A stretch of DNA of 64,000 nucleotides from Atopobiaceae bacterium (GTDB taxonomy: Bacteria > Actinomycetota > Coriobacteriia > Coriobacteriales > Atopobiaceae), in the NCBI GenBank assembly GCA_022483015.1, contig JAKVOB010000001.1, forward strand, positions 1,016,902 through 1,080,901, written 5' to 3'. Positions 34,060-41,654 of the stretch are shown here, one piece after another. A model generated the notes under the pieces. The model was not told the DNA's origin. It worked only from the letters and a program-made list of their open reading frames with translations, and made no database searches. Position numbers and translations under genes: made by a program. Position 1 is the first letter of the stretch; each line of letters begins with the position of its first letter.

Positions 34060-35478
34060 ATGTCACAGTCTCGGTCTCGTGCCGCAGACGGCCACATGCT
34101 GCTGCTTGTGGTCATGTATGCCGCCGCGTTCGTCGCGGCGTTCAACGAGAACATCGTCAACGTCGCCCTCATCGACATCATGGGCGACCTCTCCGTCGGG
34201 GCGACCACGGCCCAGTGGCTCATCACCGGCTACATGGTGCTCGCCTCCGTCATCACCGCCTCCATGGGGTACCTCTCGAGGCGCCTCTCCACGAGGTGCC
34301 TCTTCTTCGTGGCCGTCGCCTCGATCCTGGTCGACGAGGTGCTCTGCATGGTGGCCCCGACCTTCGAGGTGCTTCTGGTGTGTCGTATCATCCAGGCCGT
34401 GGGCTCGGGGATGCTCTTCCCGCTCATGATGAACGTGGTGCTGGCGGTGGCACCACGCGAGCGCATGGGGTTCTTCCTCGCGATAGGTGGTGCCTGCATC
34501 ACCCTGGGCCCTGCCTTCGGCCCGGTCGTGAGCGGGCTGGCGGCCACGCTCTTCGGCTGGCGGGCGATCTTCGTGGTCCCGGCCGTCGCCATGGCGGTGC
34601 TTGGCGGCATCGGCCTGAAGGCGGTGCGGAACGTCTCCGAGACCTCTGCTGCCGTGCTTGACGTTCCCTCCCTCGTCGAGCTTGCGGTGGGTCTGACCTG
34701 CTTCGTCTATGGCCTCACCGAGCTCTCGACCTCGGTCCTTCTCGCCTGCGGGCTCCTGGTGGCGGCCGCCGTGGTCCTCGCGCTCTTCGTGCGCAGGCAG
34801 GGCCGCATCGCGGAGCCCCTGCTCGACCTGCGCCCGATGCGCAACCCCCGCTTCTGGCCTGCCTGCCTGCTCGTGGTCGTGGCCATGATGGAGACCTTCT
34901 CGATGAGCGTGCTGCTGCCGCTCTACTTCGAGGGGGCCTGTGGGACGAGCGCCCTCGTGGCTGGTCTGCTCGTCCTCCCCGCCATCCTGGGTAACGCCGT
35001 GACCGCGGTCGTGGGCGGTCGCATCATGGACGGACGGGGCGAATGGCCGCTGCTGCCGCTGGGCTTCGCCCTCGTGCTGGTGGGGCAGCTCCTGGTCTGC
35101 GCCGCGTCGCCCAGCATGGACATGGTGCTTGTCATGGCGCTCACCATCCTGGTCTATGCCGGCGTCGGCCTGGTGTTCTCGCCGTCGCAGACGGCGGGGC
35201 TCCGCACGCTGCCGGCAGACGAGTACCCCCATGGGACGGCGCTCATCAACACCTTCGTGATGGTGGCGGCAAGTGTCGGCTCGTCGCTGTTCGTGGGAAT
35301 CCTCTCGGGCGCTGCCGATGCGGCCGCTGCGGGCGGGGCCACGGCGGCGGCCGCGCAGGCCTCGGGCTTCTCCGTGGCCGTGCTGGTGGCCGCCGCGATC
35401 GCGGCTGCGGGCCTTGCGCTCTCGTTCTGGTATGCCCGCGCGATGCGAGGCGAGTCGGGCACGCGCGTCCACGGATAG
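34060..35478 (+). CDS. DHA2-type MFS multidrug transporter (paralogue 1)
   Basis: A 472-residue membrane protein with about 14 predicted helices (EmrB/QacA layout). The first helix carries AAFNENIVNVAL, followed by GATTAQWLITGYMV, the motif C-like AIGGACITLGPAFGPV and the antiporter GWRAIFVVP turn. These are drug:proton antiporter hallmarks. A close paralogue lies at 60242-61747, with a DNA tract identical over 152 bp in the middle. Promoter and leader are also alike. No partner EmrA-like protein is present, fitting Gram-positive use. Substrate unknown. Confidence 0.9.
   Translation: MSQSRSRAADGHMLLLVVMYAAAFVAAFNENIVNVALIDIMGDLSVGATTAQWLITGYMVLASVITASMGYLSRRLSTRCLFFVAVASILVDEVLCMVAPTFEVLLVCRIIQAVGSGMLFPLMMNVVLAVAPRERMGFFLAIGGACITLGPAFGPVVSGLAATLFGWRAIFVVPAVAMAVLGGIGLKAVRNVSETSAAVLDVPSLVELAVGLTCFVYGLTELSTSVLLACGLLVAAAVVLALFVRRQGRIAEPLLDLRPMRNPRFWPACLLVVVAMMETFSMSVLLPLYFEGACGTSALVAGLLVLPAILGNAVTAVVGGRIMDGRGEWPLLPLGFALVLVGQLLVCAASPSMDMVLVMALTILVYAGVGLVFSPSQTAGLRTLPADEYPHGTALINTFVMVAASVGSSLFVGILSGAADAAAAGGATAAAAQASGFSVAVLVAAAIAAAGLALSFWYARAMRGESGTRVHG
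34783..34934 (+). repeat. 152-bp tract identical to 60965-61116
   Basis: This part of the first MFS gene matches the second copy base for base, while flanking codons differ at many third positions. It is a likely gene-conversion tract. Confidence 0.85.
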
Positions 35479-35530
35479 GGACTGCCGAGAGGGGCCTGCG
35501 GGTCGATTATGCCGTGCAACGTGCGAGCCG

Positions 35531-35639
35531 CCTCGCGTTGCCTGCCCATAGTGACCCTGGTGCGGCCTTGACCCCGCCTCGCGAGTCGCTTTGGGCAGGC
35601 AACCCTACTGCGACCTCGCGTTGCCTGCCCATAGCGACC
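35531..35639. repeat. Three-armed inverted/direct repeat between MFS and VOC genes
   Basis: A 20-bp sequence GTTGCCTGCCCATAGYGACC occurs at 35537-35556, inverted at 35584-35603, and direct again at 35620-35639. The middle arm can pair with either neighbour, giving two exclusive hairpins. The outer copies share ~30 bp. It may be a terminator, attenuator or repetitive palindromic element. Confidence 0.7.
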
Positions 35640-35753
35640 CTGGCACCCACCCGCCGACTCGTGACGCCGTCTCGCCCGCGACGCATGGCCCTTCTCGCCG
35701 GCTCGTCGGGTAGACTCCTAGGCAAGGACGACCGTCACGGGAAGGGGACTGTC

Positions 35754-36125
35754 ATGAGGGCACGCTTCGTGCATTGGTGCATCCATGTGCTCGACAAGGA
35801 GGCGACCATCGCGTTCTACGAGAAGGCCCTCGGGTTCCATGTCGACCGCGAGAAGGGCCCAGCCGACGGCTCGTGGTCCAACACCTTCATGGTCTCGCCG
35901 GAAAGCCCCTTCGAGCTCGAGCTCACCTGGAACCGAGGCCGCACCGAGCCATATGCCAACGGCGGCAGCAACACCCACATCGCCTTCCGCGTGGACGACA
36001 TCGACGCGGCGCATGCCCTTCACAAGGAGATGGGCTGCATCGTCTACGAGAACCCCGACATGGGCCTCTACTTCATCGCCGACCCCGACGGCTCCTGGAT
36101 CGAGGTCCTGCCCGAGAAGGGCTGA
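35754..36125 (+). CDS. VOC-superfamily protein (glyoxalase-I-like)
   Basis: A 123-residue protein with two beta-alpha-beta-beta-beta modules. Likely metal ligands are His in VHWCIHV, Glu in FELELTW, His in SNTHIAFRV and Glu in SWIEVLP, the four-ligand pattern of glyoxalase I and its relatives. GGGAAGGGG precedes ATG 35754. It probably removes methylglyoxal (lactoylglutathione-lyase-like, or with bacillithiol/other thiols), or is a related metal enzyme. It is 167 bp upstream of the dehydrogenase gene and both could be dicarbonyl or acetoin handling. Confidence 0.85.
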   Translation: MRARFVHWCIHVLDKEATIAFYEKALGFHVDREKGPADGSWSNTFMVSPESPFELELTWNRGRTEPYANGGSNTHIAFRVDDIDAAHALHKEMGCIVYENPDMGLYFIADPDGSWIEVLPEKG

Positions 36126-36291
36126 GGGCGTCGCGTCGCTTTCGCTTTGGCTTCTCCTCCCGGTGATGTGAAGGCCCTCTCCTGGGCCGTACGTCCGACC
36201 GCTGACGGGCTGTCGTGTAGATGCCACCTCTTGTGGGTAAGAGCGCCCATTGGTGCGTTATTATCGGACGTTTTGAGATGGAGGTTCTCGT

Positions 36292-37368
36292 ATGAAGGCA
36301 GTGCGGTGGTACAAGGCGGGGGACATTCGCGTCGAGGATGTTCCCGAGCCCGAGATCGATGACGACTATGACGTGAAGGTCCAGCCGAAGTGGTGCGGCA
36401 TCTGCGGGTCTGACCTGCATGAGTACACCTCCGGCCCCATCTTCATCCCTGTGGGGACCCCACATCCCATCACGCATGAGGTCGCACCGGTCATCATGGG
36501 TCACGAGTTCTCTGGCGAGGTCGTCGAGGTCGGTCCCAAGGTCACCAACGTCAAGCCCGGCGACCGCGTGGTCGTCGAGCCGATGGACGTGGACGACACC
36601 TGTCCCGCCTGCAAGGAGGGTCGCTACAACCTGTGCGAGAACCTCGGCTTCCATGGCCTTGCCGGCAGGGGTGGTGGCTTCTCCGAGTACACCACGTTCC
36701 GCCACAAGTTCGTCCACAAGATTCCTGACTCGCTCCCATATGACAAGGCGGCCCTCGTGGAGCCCATCTCCGTGGGCTACCATTCGCTCGAGGCGGGCGA
36801 CTTCAAGCCGGGCATGAACGCCGTCGTGGCAGGGGCCGGCACCATCGGCCTCGCCACGGTGCAGTCGCTCCAGGCCATGGGCGCTGCGAAGGTCATCATG
36901 GTCCAGCGCAAGTCCATCCGTCAGCAGTACGCCAGGGACTGTGGCGTCGACGCGGTCCTCGACCCCAACGAGTGCGACGTGGTCGAGGAGGTCAAGAGGC
37001 TCACGGGTGGTCGCGGCGCAGACATCGCCTTCGAGACCACCGGTGCCGAGCAGTGCTTCAAGCTCGAGCTCGACTGTGTCCACGCTGGAGGCACCGTGGT
37101 CGTCACCTCGATCTGGGAGCGGGACGTCACCTTCAACCTCAACTCCATTTGCATCCCCGAGAAGCGCGTGGTGGGCTCGATTGCCTACTGTGACGACTTC
37201 CCCAAGGTCATCGAGCTCCTGGGTAACGGCAAGATCCCTGCGACGGGCTTCATCACCAAGCGCATCGCACTCGATGACATTGTGGAGGAGGGCTTCAAGA
37301 CGCTCACGGGCCCCGAGAAGAAGAAGCAGGTCAAGATCATCGTGACGCCGGACAGCAGCCTCCTGTAG
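36292..37368 (+). CDS. Zinc-dependent (R,R)-butanediol-type alcohol dehydrogenase
   Basis: A 358-residue MDR enzyme. Catalytic zinc region: WCGICGSDLHEY, then GHEFSGEVVEVG. The Rossmann fold has VAGAGTIGLATVQ. It most resembles 2,3-butanediol/acetoin or sorbitol-type dehydrogenases. The structural-zinc loop reads DDTCPACKEGRYNLC: the first of the four usual Cys is Asp, so metal binding there would be by Asp-Cys3 or weakened. Oxidises or reduces a vicinal diol/ketone with NAD. The ribosome site GGAGG precedes ATG 36292. The upstream 160 bp has TATTAT at 36259-36264 as a possible -10. Confidence 0.9.
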   Translation: MKAVRWYKAGDIRVEDVPEPEIDDDYDVKVQPKWCGICGSDLHEYTSGPIFIPVGTPHPITHEVAPVIMGHEFSGEVVEVGPKVTNVKPGDRVVVEPMDVDDTCPACKEGRYNLCENLGFHGLAGRGGGFSEYTTFRHKFVHKIPDSLPYDKAALVEPISVGYHSLEAGDFKPGMNAVVAGAGTIGLATVQSLQAMGAAKVIMVQRKSIRQQYARDCGVDAVLDPNECDVVEEVKRLTGGRGADIAFETTGAEQCFKLELDCVHAGGTVVVTSIWERDVTFNLNSICIPEKRVVGSIAYCDDFPKVIELLGNGKIPATGFITKRIALDDIVEEGFKTLTGPEKKKQVKIIVTPDSSLL

Positions 37369-37390
37369 GCGAGGCACCGTACGTCAGGCC

Positions 37391-37438
37391 GAGAGCGGGC
37401 GGGGGAGGGGCCGGGCGGCTCCGCCTCCGCCCGCTCTC
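37391..37438. terminator. Strong hairpin between convergent dehydrogenase and PAP2 genes
   Basis: Perfect 12-bp arms GAGAGCGGGCGG/CCGCCCGCTCTC with a 24-base loop lie in the 92-bp gap. This is a GC-only bidirectional terminator candidate; no U-run. Confidence 0.6.
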
Positions 37439-37460
37439 ATGCCGGCATCTGTCTTCCGAC

Positions 37461-38414
37461 CTACGCCGCGTGTCGCTCCCACGCCTCGTGCGTCTTCGTG
37501 AACAGGAGCGGGAGGATGATGAGCCCGACCACGCACAGGAGCAGGTGACCTACGAAGCGTCCGACCCATGCGCCCATGAGCGTGACGATGGGGTCCAGGG
37601 CACCCAGGTAGATTCCCATGACGATGATGCTGCCCACCAAGCCGCGGACCACCCGTTCGGCCACGCTGCCCTCGCACGAGTAGCGGACGAGCCGACGGTC
37701 GACGAACCATGAGCCGAGTACCCCCATGAACAGCCCGGCGTTGCTGTAGCAGTCGTTGACCATCTTGGCGGGGTCGACCAGGAGCTCGCCGTTGACGTAG
37801 TCCATCGGGTACGACTTGACGTTGAGGAACACCAGGATCGCCGCGCAGATCGCATATCCCACGAGAAGGACCGTGAGGTCGCGGCCTGCCCCGTCGTCGA
37901 CCCACGCGAGCACCTTGCGCACGACGAGGACGGCCGTGATGCCTACCAGCAGCCCCACGAGGACGTCCTGGGGCGTGTGGACCCCCAGCCAGTTGCGCGA
38001 GAACATCATGAGGGCGATGACGACCACGCAGGCTGCCACCACGGCCTTCTTCTTGCGCCACCATACGGCGAGCGCCGCTATGGCCGAGCTCGTGCCGCTG
38101 ACGTGCCCGCTGGGAAACGAGTATCCGGTGGCCTTGGCGAGCGCGGACTGGACGGGGTGGAGCTCGGAGCTCCTGATCCAGGGGCGATACACGCAGCAGA
38201 CGTTCTTGAGGAGCTGGTTGATGGTGCTGCCCGTGGTGTAGCTCAGGAGCGACAGCCAGCCTCCGCCGGTGTCGATGCACCAGAACACGAGGAGCGGGAC
38301 CAGGATGCCGAAGACCACGAGTCCCACGTCGGAATAGGTCTGGATGGCCGCGTCAAAGACACCGCCGGTTGCCTCACGAACCCCTTGCAGCATGAGCAGA
38401 TAGTCGATGTCCAT
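37461..38414 (-). CDS. PAP2-superfamily membrane phosphatase
   Basis: A 317-residue protein with about eight predicted membrane helices. It has the three PAP2 phosphatase motifs: CVYRPWIR (motif 1), SFPSGHVSG with the catalytic His (motif 2) and SRNWLGVHTPQDVLVG (motif 3). It should remove phosphate from a lipid phosphate, e.g. undecaprenyl pyrophosphate or phosphatidate; motif and length fit the membrane-bound subgroup. It starts at ATG 38414 (GAGAGGAGC upstream) and lies downstream of the ECF operon on the same strand, 130 bp away. The tail is very hydrophobic. Confidence 0.9.
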   Translation of the reverse strand: MDIDYLLMLQGVREATGGVFDAAIQTYSDVGLVVFGILVPLLVFWCIDTGGGWLSLLSYTTGSTINQLLKNVCCVYRPWIRSSELHPVQSALAKATGYSFPSGHVSGTSSAIAALAVWWRKKKAVVAACVVVIALMMFSRNWLGVHTPQDVLVGLLVGITAVLVVRKVLAWVDDGAGRDLTVLLVGYAICAAILVFLNVKSYPMDYVNGELLVDPAKMVNDCYSNAGLFMGVLGSWFVDRRLVRYSCEGSVAERVVRGLVGSIIVMGIYLGALDPIVTLMGAWVGRFVGHLLLCVVGLIILPLLFTKTHEAWERHAA

Positions 38415-38543
38415 GAAGCTCCTCTCGTCGGTCTGCGCCCATTGTAGGGGTGCGTGTCGGACGAGAGGAACGGATTCGTCGAGGCGACGGCCGAGCAGGC
38501 GGCCCCTCCCGTCGAACGGTAGCCCCTGCTGGCGAGAACGGAC

Positions 38544-39332
38544 CTATCGTGCCTGCGTGCCATGGAGGTCGTACTTGGTCACGACATGCTCGATCCTGCG
38601 GTGCCAGGGCGCCCAGATGAGCGCGAGGAACCCCACGGTCGAGATGCCGTGCAGCAGGTCCCAGGGCAGTGCCGTGGCAAAGGTCGCGAGCGTTCCCTCG
38701 AGCGTGAGGGGCCTCACCCATCCCACCACGGAGTATCCGTTCAGGATGAGCCCATAGAGCAGGCACGAGCAGAACCCGAAGGCATAGATGACGCCGCGTC
38801 GTGAGAGGAGGCCGCGGTCCTGCAGCATGCCGGCGAGGTAGCCGATGAGGCCCCAGGCGTACATCTGCCAAGGCGTCCAGGACCCCTGTCCGAAGAAGGC
38901 GTTCGAGGCCAGCGCCGCGAGAGCCCCCACCATGAAGCCGTTACGTCGTCCCAGCACGGCACCGGCCACGATGCAGATCGCCGTGAGCGGCTTCACGTCG
39001 GGCACGGCGGCGAACAGGAGCCGTCCCGCACAGGCCACGGCGGCGAGCACCACGGTGGGCATGATCTGTCGGATGGTCGGTCGCGAGCTCTCGTAGCTGG
39101 CGGCCATGAGGCCGAGTGCCACCACGACCACCCCGAGGCTCAGGGCTGCCGAGGCCTCGACATCCGCTGCTGCGCAGGCCACGAGGACCACGGGCACCGC
39201 CACGAGGGCGGGTGCCTCGAGGCGCGCGAGGGTGCGCGAGATGGCCGTCGGGGGTGTGGACGCCTGAGCTGCCACCGCCGTGGTCTCGCGGCTCTCTGTG
39301 TTCTTCTCGTCCGTGGAAGTGGTACTAACCAT
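38544..39332 (-). CDS. ECF transporter substrate-binding (S) component
   Basis: A 262-residue membrane protein. A Thr/Ala-rich N-terminus (1-35) precedes six hydrophobic helices with SNAFFGQGSWTPWQMYAWGLIGYLAGML, the conserved loop of ECF S components. It is the last gene of a leftward series (metF, activation domain, metH, ecfT, ecfA, ecfS) and overlaps the ATPase gene by eight bases. The substrate is not readable from sequence alone. Coupling to B12-dependent methionine synthase makes a corrinoid the leading guess; cobalt, or another vitamin, is possible. Confidence 0.85.
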   Translation of the reverse strand: MVSTTSTDEKNTESRETTAVAAQASTPPTAISRTLARLEAPALVAVPVVLVACAAADVEASAALSLGVVVVALGLMAASYESSRPTIRQIMPTVVLAAVACAGRLLFAAVPDVKPLTAICIVAGAVLGRRNGFMVGALAALASNAFFGQGSWTPWQMYAWGLIGYLAGMLQDRGLLSRRGVIYAFGFCSCLLYGLILNGYSVVGWVRPLTLEGTLATFATALPWDLLHGISTVGFLALIWAPWHRRIEHVVTKYDLHGTQAR

Positions 39333-40791
39333 TGAGGATGGTCCTCCTGAAGTAGTCGTCCGTGGCCAGCGTCGCCGTTATGCCGCCGTCGAAGAGCAGC
39401 GACGTGGTGTCGGACACCTGTCGGGCCAGCCTGAGGTCGTGGGTCGCGAGCACGATGGTGCAGCCGGCGTCGCGCCGCTCGCAGATGACCTGCGCGACGA
39501 GCGAGGCCGCCGCGTCGTCGAGACCCTTGGTGGGCTCGTCGAGCAGGAGCAGCCGTGGGCGGTGCAGGAGCAGGCGTGCCAGGGCGAGCAGCTGCTGCTG
39601 GCCGGCCGAGAGGTCGAAGGGACTGCGGTCCTCGAGGCCGCTCAGTCCCATGCGCTCGAGCATCTGCCGCCCCTCGTCCGGTCCGTGGCCGTCGTGCCCG
39701 TGCATGGGGTCGACCACGTCTGCGACCGTCTCGCCGACGAGGAGCACCTTGGGGTCCTGCGGGAGCAGCGCCTGCGACACGGCGAGCGGGTTCGTCACAC
39801 GTCCGCGAGACACACGTGTCACGCCCGCGAGCGTCAGCAGCAGCGAGGTCTTCCCACTACCGTTGCCGCCTATGATGGCATGCACGCTGCCTGAGGCGAC
39901 CGCGAGCGAGCAGTCGCGGAGGACCCAGCCTTCGTCGCGCTGGTAGCGCATCCAGACGCCGTCCATGCCCGCGGCAGCCGCGTCCCTCTCGTCCGACGTG
40001 GCGGCCGGGGCTCCCTCCCAGCGGGTCCCGGAAAGGAGGTCCGGCTCCGTCGAGAGACCGTCGAGCGAGGTGACGGGCGAGACCTGCCCATCTTCCATGC
40101 GAAGCGCCGCGGTGGCGTAGCCCACCATGGGGGCAGGGCGGTGCGTGGCCACGACCACGGTGGTCCCGAGCTCATGGTTTACACGGAAGAGCGCGTGCAG
40201 GAAGTCTCGCTCGGCCACGGGGTCGAGCATGGAGGTCGGCTCGTCGAGAAGGAGCAGGCGGGGCTGCATCGCAAGGGTCGCGGCGAGTGCGAGGACCTGC
40301 CGCTGACCTCCCGACAACGTCGCCACGCTCTGCCTGAACCAGGGCTCCATACCCAGGAAGGTGCAGGTCTCGGCCACGCGGCGATGCATCTCGGGCTCGG
40401 GCACACCCAGGTTCTCGAGGCCGAACGCCATCTCGTGCCAGACGGTGTCGCAGACCACCTGGGCGTCGGGGTCCTGGAACACATAGCCCACGAGCCGGGC
40501 GGACTCGACGGGGGAGAGCCGGCGCACGTCATGCCCCATGACGCAGACGCCACCCGTGCAGGTGCCCGCAGGCGCCACCTCAGGCTTCGCCAGCGAGAGG
40601 AGCGTCGTCTTGCCGCATCCGGTCGGGCCCGTGAGGAGGGTGAGGGATCCCTCCTCGACGTCCAGCGAGAGGTGCGAGAGGATGGGGCGCGCGACCTCAC
40701 CGTCCTGGGCGGCATAGGAGAACGAGACGTCGTGGAAGGCGAGGGCCGGTGCGGTGGCAGCTGAGGCCTCGGTGGGGGCTATCGACTCCAA
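39325..40791 (-). CDS. ECF transporter double ATPase (EcfA-EcfA fused)
   Basis: A 488-residue cytoplasmic protein with two complete ABC ATPase domains. The first (about 10-250) has Walker A GPTGCGKTT, signature LSGGQRQVLALAA and DEPTSMLDP. The second (about 265-485) has GGNGSGKTS, LSAGQQQLLALAR and DEPTKGLDD. This is the fused form of EcfA1/EcfA2 found in group I and solitary ECF systems. It starts 13 bases inside the end of ecfT and its end overlaps ecfS, so all three are co-translated. It powers the S-component/T-component importer. Confidence 0.93.
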   Translation of the reverse strand: MESIAPTEASAATAPALAFHDVSFSYAAQDGEVARPILSHLSLDVEEGSLTLLTGPTGCGKTTLLSLAKPEVAPAGTCTGGVCVMGHDVRRLSPVESARLVGYVFQDPDAQVVCDTVWHEMAFGLENLGVPEPEMHRRVAETCTFLGMEPWFRQSVATLSGGQRQVLALAATLAMQPRLLLLDEPTSMLDPVAERDFLHALFRVNHELGTTVVVATHRPAPMVGYATAALRMEDGQVSPVTSLDGLSTEPDLLSGTRWEGAPAATSDERDAAAAGMDGVWMRYQRDEGWVLRDCSLAVASGSVHAIIGGNGSGKTSLLLTLAGVTRVSRGRVTNPLAVSQALLPQDPKVLLVGETVADVVDPMHGHDGHGPDEGRQMLERMGLSGLEDRSPFDLSAGQQQLLALARLLLHRPRLLLLDEPTKGLDDAAASLVAQVICERRDAGCTIVLATHDLRLARQVSDTTSLLFDGGITATLATDDYFRRTILNG

Positions 40792-41654
40792 CGGATGCGC
40801 CCCCCGAGGTCAAGGGCGGTGGGCAGGCCCGCGAGCAGGGTGGCCGGCAGGTAGGACCACCACGGGCCTAGGGTGCCCATCATGGGATAGAACGAGAAGC
40901 CCATCATGCGGGTGCAGGTGGTCAGCAGCGCGAGCGTGACCAGGGCCGCGAGGCACGCCACGGCCGCAAGGTCCCGTCGTCCGAAGCGGGTCGGCTGCCA
41001 GCTCGTGCGCAGCGCTCCCGACTCCCAGCCGCGGGCGCGCATGACGTCGGCGCACACGACGGAGTCCTCGAGCGACCAGGCCATGAGGGTGGTCGTGCGC
41101 CGTGCCCCGGCGGCCACACGAGCGCGCATGCTGGTCGGGACCGTACCTGAGCAGGCCAGCTCGCACGAGCGCATCAGACGTCCGCGACGCAGGAGTTGCG
41201 GTATGAGGCGAGCCGTCATGGAGGCCATGACGGTGATGGTGGGGAGCGTGCGGCCCGAGAGGGTCATGAGCCGGTCGGGCGCGAGCATGCGCCCACCGAC
41301 GCCCACCCAGAGGAACACGGCCGCGAGCATCGTCCCCATGCAGGCTCCGTAGGCGAGGCTCTCGAGGTAGATGGGATGATTCCAGACCCAGGCGAGCACG
41401 GTCGAGCCACGGGTCGAGAAGGCCGGGTTCAGGAGGCAGACGAGCAGCAGCCACGGCAGCAGCTGGCGGAGCGAGCGCGCCGTGGCCTTGCTGCCGCGCA
41501 AGGCGAGCGAGGCGGCAATCGCTCCCGCCAGCGAGATGGCTGCACAGACCGGCTCGAGCGCGAGCATCGAGCAGGCGAGCTCGCCCACAAGGTAGACGAG
41601 CGGCACGACCGCATGGGCCGTCTCGAAGGGGGCATGTCGGGCGGATGCGATCAT
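40779..41654 (-). CDS. ECF transporter transmembrane (T) component
   Basis: A 291-residue integral membrane protein with about six helices. The cytoplasmic coupling helix contains the Ala-Arg-Gly motif (ADVMRARGWES), the signature of EcfT that docks to the ATPases. The real start is ATG 41654, which overlaps the metH stop in ATGA; a longer frame upstream is a shadow of metH. It is the link between the ATPase pair and the S component in the same operon. Dedicated T component with its own ATPases implies a self-standing (group I) ECF system. Confidence 0.92.
   Translation of the reverse strand: MIASARHAPFETAHAVVPLVYLVGELACSMLALEPVCAAISLAGAIAASLALRGSKATARSLRQLLPWLLLVCLLNPAFSTRGSTVLAWVWNHPIYLESLAYGACMGTMLAAVFLWVGVGGRMLAPDRLMTLSGRTLPTITVMASMTARLIPQLLRRGRLMRSCELACSGTVPTSMRARVAAGARRTTTLMAWSLEDSVVCADVMRARGWESGALRTSWQPTRFGRRDLAAVACLAALVTLALLTTCTRMMGFSFYPMMGTLGPWWSYLPATLLAGLPTALDLGGRIRWSR

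Noticed and set aside
36292-37368. Loss of function in the dehydrogenase from a missing structural-zinc Cys
   Set aside because: Only the first ligand is changed to Asp and the catalytic zinc residues are intact; Asp can substitute as ligand.
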